Source: Bacillus pseudomycoides
GTDB lineage: Bacteria > Bacillota > Bacilli > Bacillales > Bacillaceae_G
Length of the DNA stretch: 64,000 nucleotides
Assembly (NCBI RefSeq): GCF_022811845.1
Contig: NZ_CP064266.1
Coordinates: 2,480,001-2,544,000 of the forward strand
Reading direction: 5' to 3'
The position numbers and the translations under genes were made by a program. Positions 16,666 through 23,792 of the stretch are shown piece by piece (the first letter of the stretch is position 1; each line of letters begins with the position of its first letter). The notes under the pieces were generated by a model. The model was given only the letters and a program-made list of their open reading frames with translations, made no database searches and was not told the DNA's origin.

Positions 16666-17408
16666 AAGAGTTTGAAAATTACATAGAATGTATTGTAAAA
16701 AAGACTAATCTCGATAAGTCAGCCCGTGAAGAACTAGCTTTAGAATTACTTGATCATCTCATTAGTTTAAAAGAAGAGTATGTTAAACAAGGGATGTCTA
16801 TAGAGCAGGCAAAACGAATGGCGATACAACATTTTGGAGAGCCAGATTCCATTGGAGGGGAGCTTCGCAAATCCCTTTTTCCATATGAAAGAGTTATAAA
16901 ATGGGCTGCATGGGCGTTTTTTATACCTTATTTATCGTTACTTGTTTGGTATTTGTGTTATGGAAAAAGTGGTGGAAGCCATTTATGGTCTCTTGGGGTT
17001 ATTGAGCACTTTTCAAGAACACATGATGTGATATGGTTACTTCGCAGCTTTTTTGATATTACGCCCTTCCATACCGTTCATCTGTATATGACTCAACCTC
17101 AGATTTATACACCCAACCTATGGATGTTACATACATATGGACAAAGTATATTATTCATACCATTTGGACTATTAGTTCCAGTTTTATTTTATAGAATTCG
17201 CACCTTAAAGGCTGCCTTTTCATTCTTTATCAAAGTGACCCTGTTTACTTCAACATTGTCAGTCGTTGCATTGGTAAGTAATTTCGATATCGATGAAATT
17301 ATTTTCCGTATGATGGGTGCATTAATTGGATTCGTCGGATGGAGAGTATTAAGAACGCTGAAGTTGAAGAAATTCCCCGAATTATCTAATACGAACTATG
17401 TGAAGTGA
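16662..17408 (+). CDS. HAAS-domain membrane protein with VanZ-like C-terminus
   Basis: 248 residues from ATG 16662 (AAAGGAGAATTCGC upstream). The N-terminal 75 residues match the HAAS pattern (SAREELALELLDHL... GMSIEQAKRMAIQHFGEPDSIG) found beside PadR regulators. Four or more membrane helices follow. The C-terminal part, SILFIPFGLLVPVLFYRIRT... FDIDEIIFRMMGALIGFVG, matches the VanZ-like family. The fusion of HAAS and VanZ-like parts in one protein is visible. VanZ homologues are linked to teicoplanin resistance in enterococci; no such role is shown here. Confidence 0.8.
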   Translation: MKEFENYIECIVKKTNLDKSAREELALELLDHLISLKEEYVKQGMSIEQAKRMAIQHFGEPDSIGGELRKSLFPYERVIKWAAWAFFIPYLSLLVWYLCYGKSGGSHLWSLGVIEHFSRTHDVIWLLRSFFDITPFHTVHLYMTQPQIYTPNLWMLHTYGQSILFIPFGLLVPVLFYRIRTLKAAFSFFIKVTLFTSTLSVVALVSNFDIDEIIFRMMGALIGFVGWRVLRTLKLKKFPELSNTNYVK

Positions 17409-17534
17409 TAAGTTTATTGAAATTCAACCCCAAGAATCTAAAAAACATACATAAGGTATTGAGCGTTTCTTGTGCTTTTTTAGATGTTTTGTCTTACGAT
17501 TATTCAGCCAAAAATTTAGACTACTTCTCAAATA

Positions 17535-17588
17535 CAAAAAACGCCATCCTTTCTGTATATTTCTACAAAAAGAATAGCGTTTTTTTAA
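17535..17588 (+). terminator. terminator of the PadR/HAAS pair
   Basis: AAAAAACGC near 17535 pairs with GCGTTTTTTT ending at 17587. The loop is long, with a possible inner stem. It lies inside the right inverted repeat of the candidate cassette, so it moves with the genes. Confidence 0.65.
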
Positions 17589-17626
17589 TTATATAGACAC
17601 AAAATTATCTTAGCTTGATGGACACG

Positions 17627-17926
17627 GGGCGGGATTCCATGAAGAACCCTCTATAGATTTTTCGATTTTTTTGTATTTATAAAAAATATCTGAACCTTTT
17701 TGCGTAAAAGAGCATGGAGGAAAGGTGGGGTTAACCCCCACGAATTTAACGTAACTTTATAAGGAATAAATTGATCTGTCATCTTAATTCACATAATTTT
17801 CAAAATTGTAAACTTTGCATGTTAATATTTGTTATATAATAAAGAGGTCCTAGTAGTCTTAAGAAATAGTGATCCCTAGTTTTTCTGATAAGATAGTTTG
17901 TTTTACCCTTCAGTTTACATTATTTT
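17627..17926. other. intergenic region between cassette and integrase remnant
   Basis: No gene is seen. GTGGGGTTAACCCCCA at 17725-17740 is a short palindrome. TATATAAT at 17833-17840 preceded by TG resembles an extended -10, and the transcript it would start could end at the terminator at 17927-17960, giving a possible 115-base untranslated RNA. The evidence for that RNA is only promoter-like plus terminator. Confidence 0.35.
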
Positions 17927-17960
17927 AAAAAGAACTTGTATTTTTTTACAAGTTCTTTTT
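17927..17960 (+). terminator. strong Rho-independent terminator
   Basis: AAAAAGAACTTGTA (17927-17940) pairs with TACAAGTTCTTTTT (17947-17960). No intact plus-strand gene lies ahead within 500 bases. Confidence 0.8.
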
Positions 17961-18356
17961 GTTTTTACTACAAAAACGAAAAAAGAGAAAAGAATTCAAA
18001 AGCAAAGAGGAAAAAACGAAGAAAGAGCGCATGATCAATCTCACTTCTATTTTTGATGAAGTCTATTCCTATACCCAAACCCTAGAAAGTACCTGGTTAT
18101 TTCCTTCTCGAAAAGGAGATCAACCCATTAGCAAAATCCAAGCGTACCGACAATTACAAAAAGCCGGAGATTTTGCCGGTGTAGAATCCATTGGTACTCA
18201 CACTATGCGCAAAACCTTCAGCTATTGGTTTTATAAACAAAAAATGTAGCCATGTTGCAAGAAATACTCATCTATAGCACACCACAAATTACACTTAAAT
18301 ACATTGGTATCAACAAAGAAGAAAAAGATAATGTACTAGATATATTTTGTGTTTAA
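17959..18356 (+). pseudogene. C-terminal fragment of a phage-type tyrosine recombinase
   Basis: The frame encodes STWLFPSRKGDQPISKIQAYRQLQ and GTHTMRKTFSYWFYKQ, the catalytic-domain segment with the first conserved arginine in HTMRKT. At about 18245 the frame shifts; the continuation NVAMLQEIL, PQITLKYIGINKEEKDNVLD runs in another frame to a stop at 18354-18356. The usual LGHS motif is changed (ILIYS), while the TLKYIG tyrosine is kept. The N-terminal half is absent and no start is seen. It marks debris of an integrated element. Confidence 0.8.
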
Positions 18357-18453
18357 TTAAATTCACCGATAACAAATTGTTTATTGTTTTTACAAATATT
18401 AGAAATAAACTCTTTTATTACGTGTTAATATAAATAAAAGGAGTAATTATAAC

Positions 18454-18627
18454 ATGAATAATAAATGCCAAAATTGTGGTTCTACCAATTTTAAAGAAGG
18501 AAAAGTTGGATTTGGATACCATACATACGTTTGTGAAAATACATCTAGTACCATTTTCAAAAGTGGAGTTCGTTCTAAATTATTAACTACATTTTGTTTA
18601 GACTGTGGAGAAGTTCAATCTTTTTAA
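18454..18627 (+). CDS. 57-residue zinc-ribbon-like protein
   Basis: Starts MNNKCQNCGSTNFKEG and ends FCLDCGEVQSF, giving two CxxC knuckles about 47 residues apart, a classic zinc-ribbon arrangement. AAAAGGAG lies 10 bases before the ATG. No neighbour gives a functional hint. Such small zinc-ribbon proteins are frequent in accessory regions of this group. Codon use is A/T-rich like its surroundings. Confidence 0.7.
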   Translation: MNNKCQNCGSTNFKEGKVGFGYHTYVCENTSSTIFKSGVRSKLLTTFCLDCGEVQSF

Positions 18628-18673
18628 GTTGAAAAGCCTCAATCATTTAAAAAGTGAATTCAAAGTTTAAACA

Positions 18674-18787
18674 AATCCCACCCTCATCTATAGCCATGTA
18701 AATCCTTACGGGACCTTTAAATTGGATATGATGGAACGAATTCAAATTGAAGAGAGATCATATCTAGAAGAATCAGTGCATTCTTAA
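18674..18787 (+). pseudogene. C-terminal remnant, possibly of a Tn3-type transposase
   Basis: An open frame without a start reads NPTLIYSHVNPYGTFKLDMM and ends YLEESVHS. The pattern (I/L)..HVNPYGTF.LD is reminiscent of the end of Tn3-family transposases, but too little is left for certainty. It lies next to the integrase fragment and is probably more mobile-element debris. Confidence 0.3.
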
Positions 18788-18945
18788 TTCATATCCTTAT
18801 TGCGGTAGGTTTTAATTGTGTCTTTTAATTTGAATATTCTGATAAATATTTCTCAAGTTATTTATATATTTAGAGGTATTAACATTTTGTGGAAAAATAT
18901 TAATATTTAGATAATTATAGAAAGAAACGAGGGGGATGAATTTCT

Positions 18946-20040
18946 ATGAGTGCACATGTAGTAACGAGAGAACAGATTAAGCATTCATTAGACGCTTGGT
19001 ATCAATTGATGTTGAAGCAGCAGGTGGAGAAAGCGACACAATTGAAAGAAGAAATTGATAATAAAATCAATCATGTAGAAACAGATCAGGACGTATTATT
19101 ACATTATGCATTATTGAATTTTAGATATAAGGTGTTAACTGACTGGGTTGCGATTAAAGAAGACAGTTTTGATCAAGTAGAATCTTTTGAAGTCCCGACA
19201 GCAGGATTTCTGGCATATTACTACCATTTCTTCAAGGCTTTCCATTTGAGACTTATCACAAACTATACAGAAGCAAAAGAACAGTTTGATAGAGCTGAAC
19301 AACTACTACAATATATTACAAACCCATTCGAAAAAGCTGAATTTAACTATAGATTAGGAGAATTTTATTACCATTCATACCAACAAATAAAATCAATTGA
19401 TTACATTCAGAAAGCAAAAGAGGAATTTTCTAAGCAATCAGGATATGAAATCAATCTTGCATTATGTGAAAATATACATGGACTATGTTGTATCGATTTA
19501 AACCACTTTGAGTTAGCTGAAGAAAGTCTCAATAACGTTTTAGAGGTATTCAAAAAAGAAAAGCATGAAAAGTATGTTCTAATGGTTAGAAGTAACCTAG
19601 GATGGATGTACGGAAGTCAAGATTTATCAGAATTGGCGATTCGTCACATTTCGGAGGTTGTTGAAAAATTGCCTAAACATTATAGAGCGGTTTTTACTAT
19701 GGCTGAAGAGTATTACAAATTAGGTGAATCAGAACTAGCAAATAAGTATATCGAATTAGGGCTTCAAGTTTGTAATGAGCTAAAGAATAAAGAGTTTCAA
19801 TATCGTTTTATGATATTAAAAGAATTGAATAAAGAATTAAATGCAGCAGAATTAGAAAACGTCATTGTAGAAGGGATTTCATACTTTGAAAGCGAAAATT
19901 TATTAGGGTGTGTGAAAGAATACACTGAAAAATTAGCAATCAAATTTTATGAAGAGGACAATCATTTGAAAGCAAGTAAGTATTTTTATATGAGTAACAA
20001 CGCAAGTAAAAAATATCTTGAAAAAGGAGCATTAAAATAA
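18946..20040 (+). CDS. Rap family regulator (aspartate phosphatase type)
   Basis: 364 residues composed of helical tetratricopeptide-like repeats, with the Rap N-terminal bundle (IKHSLDAWYQLMLKQQVEKA) and the motif TDQDVLLHYALLNFR. In the latter, D47-Q48 correspond to the residues Rap phosphatases use to dephosphorylate Spo0F. So phosphatase activity is plausible, although DNA-binding regulator inhibition is another Rap mode. GAGGGGG lies ahead of the ATG. The phr gene follows with a one-base TAATG overlap. Confidence 0.88.
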   Translation: MSAHVVTREQIKHSLDAWYQLMLKQQVEKATQLKEEIDNKINHVETDQDVLLHYALLNFRYKVLTDWVAIKEDSFDQVESFEVPTAGFLAYYYHFFKAFHLRLITNYTEAKEQFDRAEQLLQYITNPFEKAEFNYRLGEFYYHSYQQIKSIDYIQKAKEEFSKQSGYEINLALCENIHGLCCIDLNHFELAEESLNNVLEVFKKEKHEKYVLMVRSNLGWMYGSQDLSELAIRHISEVVEKLPKHYRAVFTMAEEYYKLGESELANKYIELGLQVCNELKNKEFQYRFMILKELNKELNAAELENVIVEGISYFESENLLGCVKEYTEKLAIKFYEEDNHLKASKYFYMSNNASKKYLEKGALK

Positions 20041-20273
20041 TGAAAAAAATCAGTGGATTAGCAACTTTTGTGGCGATAACTGGTATTTTGACGGTTGGTT
20101 TGAACACCTTTACTCCATCAAGTCATTATTTGAACCGTGGTGATACAGGGGGAGCACCTGCAAGACCTGAATATGTTAATATTGGTGATACAGCACCTGC
20201 TGATAATAGAGGAGATGGCGGCGGAGCACCTTCTAATAGTCACGCAGATTTACCAGCACCAAAAGAAATTTAA
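20040..20273 (+). CDS. Phr-type signal pro-peptide
   Basis: 77 residues with an N-terminal export signal (MKKISGLATFVAITGILTVG) and no mature domain. The exported part contains two near-copies of an RGDxGGAP unit (NRGDTGGAP, NRGDGGGAP), a related NIGDTAPAD, and a tail SHADLPAPKEI. Phr precursors are exported, cut to penta- to heptapeptides and re-imported to inhibit the cognate Rap. Which segment is the mature signal is not decidable here; the repeated units raise the option of several peptides per precursor. AAGGAG lies within the rap 3' end. Confidence 0.82.
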   Translation: MKKISGLATFVAITGILTVGLNTFTPSSHYLNRGDTGGAPARPEYVNIGDTAPADNRGDGGGAPSNSHADLPAPKEI

Positions 20274-20286
20274 GTAAATTTACAGC

Positions 20287-20334
20287 AAAAAAAGAAGAAC
20301 GTTTACCCTCACTAAAAGGCGTTCTTCTTTTTAT
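20287..20334 (+). terminator. terminator of the rap-phr pair
   Basis: AAAAAGAAGAACG pairs with CGTTCTTCTTTTT with a 17-base loop, and TTTTA follows. It can also serve the convergent 20343 gene. Confidence 0.85.
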
Positions 20335-20342
20335 TTTACGCT

Positions 20343-20630
20343 TTATCTCCAGCGCCATGCGATCGTTGTATCTTCTATGTAAATAGCCGGTATATCGATT
20401 CCTAAGTATTTACCTTCATTTTCATCTAAAATAGACCAATTACTTTCTGCTAAAAATGCTGGATCTGCGCTGTCAAAACCAAATTCATTGTCTTCATCAA
20501 CCATCCCATGAAAATATTCATGAAAGGGCTTACTATTTTCATTTAAGTGAATCGTCCCATACATCCACGGTGTATCTGCGGATACTTCTGTAATTTCACC
20601 TAATTCAATATCCTTAAAGTATAGTTTCAT
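20343..20630 (-). CDS. hypothetical acidic protein, possible immunity protein
   Basis: 95 residues starting MKLYFKDIELGEITEVSADT, with many D/E residues and the ending AIYIEDTTIAWRWR. AGGTG lies 5 bases before the ATG. No family was recognised with certainty; acidic one-domain proteins of this size are common as toxin-neutralising immunity proteins, and the gene is in a row with a colicin-immunity-like gene and toxin remnants on the same strand. That role is inferred from context only. Confidence 0.6.
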   Translation of the reverse strand: MKLYFKDIELGEITEVSADTPWMYGTIHLNENSKPFHEYFHGMVDEDNEFGFDSADPAFLAESNWSILDENEGKYLGIDIPAIYIEDTTIAWRWR

Positions 20631-20722
20631 ATGAACACCTACTTATCCGTGAGTTTTATGTAATCCTTTAGTATTTCTTCTTTAGTTCCATGCTTATTAT
20701 CTATTTTTTATCCCTAGCCCAA

Positions 20723-21067
20723 TTACTCCGGCACTATAGACTCATCACCAAACATCAAATCATCCAATTTTTCTCTATCTTTTTCTATTTCTTTATTTCT
20801 TTCAATCAAATTTTTAATCATTTCTAATGAAATGATATGATTGTTTTGATAAAATCTTAATTCTGCTCCCATGTTTATTAACTTTTCAGCAGTACGTTGT
20901 AAAGAGGTTAAACCATCAGTATCGTAGCTTTCTTTTATCATTACTGGTTCTAGTGTTTCAATATTCTTTTTGATTTCACTAATTGACTGGGAAGTGACTT
21001 TTCTTAACAAAGGGATGTATTTATTAGTATTTTTATCAGTTACTATTATTAATTTCACAATAGCCAT
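20723..21067 (-). CDS. hypothetical protein with an L7/L12-C-terminal-like pattern
   Basis: 114 residues. KLIIVTDKNTNKYIPLLRKVTS... SISEIKKNIETLEPVMIKES... LQRTAEKLINMGAELRFYQN follows the strand-helix-helix-strand-helix-strand spacing of the ribosomal protein L7/L12 C-terminal fold, with a charged coiled tail added. This is seen by eye only. GGAGAGG lies 5 bases upstream of the ATG. Same strand as the neighbouring immunity-type genes, so it may be another orphan immunity gene. Confidence 0.6.
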   Translation of the reverse strand: MAIVKLIIVTDKNTNKYIPLLRKVTSQSISEIKKNIETLEPVMIKESYDTDGLTSLQRTAEKLINMGAELRFYQNNHIISLEMIKNLIERNKEIEKDREKLDDLMFGDESIVPE

Positions 21068-21183
21068 ATTAACCTCTCCTATATTTAAAAAACTATTATA
21101 TTATTAATAGATTTTCTTAGTTTATAGTTGGTGCAAAGATGAATGTTAATGGATCGCTACATAACTCTAAAAGACATGCATAT

Positions 21184-21270
21184 TTTATCCCGCTATTTGT
21201 GGTGTGGGTAGGAAGACTCCCGCCTCAAAATGCAGCGAAAACAAAGCAGGTAGGAGGGGGATAGGTAGCA
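21184..21270 (+). repeat. diverged partial bcr1-like element
   Basis: TTTATCCCGCTATTTG, then GACTCCCGCCTCAAAATGCAGCG, GAAAACAAAGCAGGTAGGAGG follows bcr1 with many substitutions. The right half is missing. (The quoted pieces are segments, not a continuous copy.). Confidence 0.5.
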
Positions 21271-21278
21271 AAATATTT

Positions 21279-21494
21279 TTAAAGCTGTATTGGTTTATAT
21301 GCTAGTGCTATATCTACTATTTGTTCTGGAGTAAGTTCTTCATCATTCCAATATAGTAAATCACTTACTTCTGGATGTGGAACATTTCTTTCTACAACTT
21401 CTATCATTTCATCAATCTCTTCTTCAGTTCCTTCACATTCTACTAATTTTCTTACTAGACTTATCAGTTCTTCTTTTGTTATTTTTTTAAACAT
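21279..21494 (-). CDS. colicin/pyocin-type immunity protein (Im7/Im9-like)
   Basis: 71 residues from ATG 21494, with AAGGAG 8 bases upstream; a GTG at 21503 lies too close to it. The helical pattern ITKEELISLVRKLVECEGTE, EEIDEMIEVVERNVPHPEVSD and LLYWNDEELTPEQIVD matches the bacterial nuclease-bacteriocin immunity family (HP.xSDLIyy....tpE.iv). Such proteins bind and block HNH-type nuclease toxin domains. A broken toxin tail lies just upstream (21571-21720), so this is probably an orphan immunity gene kept after toxin loss. Confidence 0.8.
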   Translation of the reverse strand: MFKKITKEELISLVRKLVECEGTEEEIDEMIEVVERNVPHPEVSDLLYWNDEELTPEQIVDIALAYKPIQL

Positions 21495-21570
21495 ATATTT
21501 CACTCCTTATTTATTAAAATGAAATCCCCTACTAAAAATTTTTTGATGTACCATTGGAGGAGATATTACT

Positions 21571-21720
21571 ATTTTCTATCATAAACTTCTTCAATATATC
21601 TCGGCCATTTTTGACCTGTTTCCACTCTGGACTTCTGCAAGAACTTTAGCGATACTAGAGGCTAGTTGAAGTGTTGTATCATAGTTACTACTAGACGTTT
21701 GATTAAATTCATGCCTCGCT
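21571..21720 (-). pseudogene. C-terminal remnant of a toxin gene
   Basis: Reading on the minus strand, EFNQTSSSNYDTTLQLASS and IAKVLAEVQSG are in one frame, and TGQKWPRYIEEVYDRK with a stop at 21571 is in another, joined by a one-base shift near 21635. No start is present. The position directly ahead of the Im-like gene is where a nuclease toxin module would end. The identification rests on position and on the typical W-P-x-Y-I-E-E tail, so it is tentative. Confidence 0.45.
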
Positions 21721-22017
21721 GTACACTACATTAATATTTGCCTGTTAAAAGTGAACCATTTCCGTATTTTATGTAGAGCAATCTAGCAGACAACAGGCGA
21801 TAGCTAGCATGGAAGAAATATTGAAGCTGTTAGTGTTCGAAGAGACTAAGAAGTGTCATCGACGTCTCGTAGGGGATGTGGAGTGGGCATGTATTCGCAA
21901 AGAGAGATGACGGTGCTTTTGTATCTGAGGGAGTAGGGGATATAGTTCAGTAAAAAGCTGGCTCATTAGTGAACTGTGTCCTATAAAATGTTTAATAGAA
22001 AACCTTCAAAAAGTATG

Positions 22018-22345
22018 TTATATATCTTGCTTTGGAAAAGCGGAAATAATTTTACCATTAATAAGAACAAACCTAATTTCCATTCCTGTTGATGTTCTAC
22101 CTGAATACAATTTACCACTCATGCGTCTTTTATTGTTGTAAGCTTCATGAATTGCTTCTAGTACTTGTGCTCTATCCCAATGTTTTGGAAAAAAGGAGGA
22201 TGGTGACTTTAATAACTCCATCAATATCGATTTTATCATCACCGGCATCTTTTATTTTACTATAGTCCTCATAAGCATCCTCAACACCATTTTTTAACTT
22301 ATCAAGTAAAGATTCATCTTTTTTACTTTCTTTTTGCTTCCTCAT
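22018..22345 (-). pseudogene. orphan EndoU-like toxin module, frameshifted
   Basis: The 3' part encodes FFPKHWDRAQVLEAIHEAYN..., SGRTSTGMEIRF and GKIISAFPKQDI, the typical last third of EndoU-type RNase toxin domains of CdiA/LXG proteins. The 5' part, from a weak ATG at 22345, encodes a charged linker (LLDKLKNGVEDAYEDYSKIK, then DAGDDKIDIDGV) in another frame, so one base was gained or lost near 22215. The catalytic histidines expected earlier in EndoU are missing. It looks like a displaced toxin C-terminal module. Confidence 0.6.
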
Positions 22346-22550
22346 TTATTATAAAACTACTGAATGATGTTCGATAAAATCATTTTAAACTTCTAATTTT
22401 AATAGATTAAAAAGGAAGATAAATTTCTCTAAAAGAATTGACCTACTTTCAATTTGTAACTATAATGATTACAAGAGGGTTGGACAGTACGAAAATAATC
22501 AAATACAAGAAATATTCCAATGCATTCTTACTTAAAGAGAAAGATATTTT

Positions 22551-22587
22551 TAACATAGTTGTAACTTAAATAGTTACAACTATGTTA
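22551..22587. repeat. perfect inverted repeat
   Basis: TAACATAGTTGTAAC (22551-22565) and GTTACAACTATGTTA (22573-22587) form a 15-base perfect stem with a 7-base loop. No T-tail follows. It lies in the 325-base gap before the hydrolase gene, which otherwise holds nothing recognised; it could be an operator or the end of a lost element. Confidence 0.6.
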
Positions 22588-22670
22588 GCTATAAAATCCC
22601 AACAAAAAGTGAAAGCTTATGTTAAGTGTATTTTTTCATGATTTAAAGTAGCGGAAAGGAGACAATACAT

Positions 22671-23555
22671 TTGAAACGGTTAAAGTTCTATATAATTAGT
22701 TGTATTGTTCTTGTCGTATTAGTGATTTGTAATATCGTTGAGAAACCAACAGCAAAAGTGGAAGAAGTAAAAAATACTGTTGCAACAAAATTGAACACAA
22801 ATGAAAAGATGGCAGAAATTGATGGGCAAACGATATATTTTAAACAGATTGGTGAAGGGAAACCGCCGCTTCTTATGCTTCATGGCTTTGGAGGGTCTTC
22901 TGATGGATTTCGTGATATTTATCCAGAATTAGCGAAAGATCATACGATTATTGCGGTTGATATTTTAGGGTTTGGCCGTTCTTCTAAGCCGTTGGATTTT
23001 CAGTATACATTTCCGAACCAAGCAAATTTATATTATAAGTTAATGAAAAAACTAGGCTATGATAAGTTTTCGCTGCTCGGTCATTCCATGGGGGGAGAGA
23101 TTTCTCTTAATTTAACGTATTTATATCCTGAGGCGGTTACGCACCTTATTTTAGCGGACTCAACAGGGATTGAATCTTTCCAGCAAAAAGAAGGCTTCGA
23201 AAGGCCAAAGCTGTCAGCTGATATAAATACTGTATCTACTATTACGGATTATGATAAAAATGAAGTGAAAAATAGAAGAGATGATAAAGAACATTATCGT
23301 GAACTGACGAAAATGAGAGAACGCCGCATTGCGATGGATGCGAATGAAATTAAGCTGCCGACTTTAATTATATGGGGCAAGCATGATAAAAGTGTTTCTT
23401 GGAAAAATGGTGAACAGTATCATCAGTTATTTAAAAATAGTACATTCCATATTATTGAAAAAGGATATCACGCTCCGTTTCGTCAAGAGCCGGAAGAATT
23501 TATGGGGTATGTAAAAGAGTTTTTTGAAAAGTATGCTGTATCTAGCGATGAATAG
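22671..23555 (+). CDS. membrane-anchored alpha/beta hydrolase
   Basis: 294 residues from a TTG (GGAAAGGAG 8 bases upstream). Residues 1-22 form an uncleaved signal anchor. The hydrolase core has the oxyanion-hole motif MLHGFGGSS, the nucleophile elbow LLGHSMGGE, the acidic residue in IIWGKHDKSV and the catalytic histidine in KGYHAPFRQEP. The closest shapes are lipase/haloperoxidase-like hydrolases; the substrate is unknown. It probably acts outside the membrane. Own terminator at 23612. Confidence 0.88.
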   Translation: MKRLKFYIISCIVLVVLVICNIVEKPTAKVEEVKNTVATKLNTNEKMAEIDGQTIYFKQIGEGKPPLLMLHGFGGSSDGFRDIYPELAKDHTIIAVDILGFGRSSKPLDFQYTFPNQANLYYKLMKKLGYDKFSLLGHSMGGEISLNLTYLYPEAVTHLILADSTGIESFQQKEGFERPKLSADINTVSTITDYDKNEVKNRRDDKEHYRELTKMRERRIAMDANEIKLPTLIIWGKHDKSVSWKNGEQYHQLFKNSTFHIIEKGYHAPFRQEPEEFMGYVKEFFEKYAVSSDE

Positions 23556-23611
23556 AATTTTTTAATTATAAACCCGTTCCTTCTTTATATAATTAAGAAG
23601 ATGATTCGAAC

Positions 23612-23646
23612 GAAGGTTCTGCTATTTAGGGCAGAACCTTTTTATT
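23612..23646 (+). terminator. terminator of the hydrolase gene
   Basis: AAGGTTCTGC-TATTTAG-GGCAGAACCTTTTTATTTT. Confidence 0.85.
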
Positions 23647-23680
23647 TTGCCATCTTATGTATTTCACCCTGCATAAAAAA

Positions 23681-23740
23681 ATATTTCTCAACATTTCGTT
23701 TGTTGAAAAATATTGAATATTCGTCATAATACGAATATTA
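23681..23740. promoter_or_regulatory. two dyads upstream of the M6 protease
   Basis: ATATTTCTCAACA (23681-23693) pairs with TGTTGAAAAATAT (23701-23713), and GAATATTCG (23715-23723) pairs with CGAATATTA (23732-23740) over 8 bases. They lie within 115 bases of the start codon and are likely regulator-binding sites. The regulator is not identified; a PlcR-like pair of half-sites at 23656-23675 has the wrong spacing. Confidence 0.5.
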
Positions 23741-23792
23741 TGTTGTTATCGACAAAAAAACTGATAATTCGCAAATATGGGGAGGAAATACA

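Larger units (their letters stand above)
16169..17626 (+). mobile_element. candidate mobile insertion cassette (IS231-type ends, no transposase)
   Basis: Inverted repeats of 21 bases bound the segment: 16169-16189 and 17606-17626 match in 18 of 21 positions, and the inner 16 bases (CCATCAAGCTAAGATA) are identical. They resemble, from memory, IS231 ends (CATGCCCATCAACTTAAGAA). Inside are only a PadR gene, a HAAS/VanZ gene and their terminator; there is no transposase. B. cereus MIC231 elements have this architecture and are moved in trans. No exact target duplication is visible: the left flank is GGGTAGTACCA and the right flank starts GGGCGGG. Confidence 0.6.

Noticed and set aside
17405..17596. 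Plus-strand frame of 63 codons behind the HAAS/VanZ gene
   Set aside because: No ribosome site and it reads through the terminator; composition is typical of random A/T-rich sequence.
23656..23675. PlcR-like half-sites TATGTA and TGCATA upstream of the M6 protease
   Set aside because: The half-sites are 8 bases apart instead of 4, so the 16-base consensus is not met.
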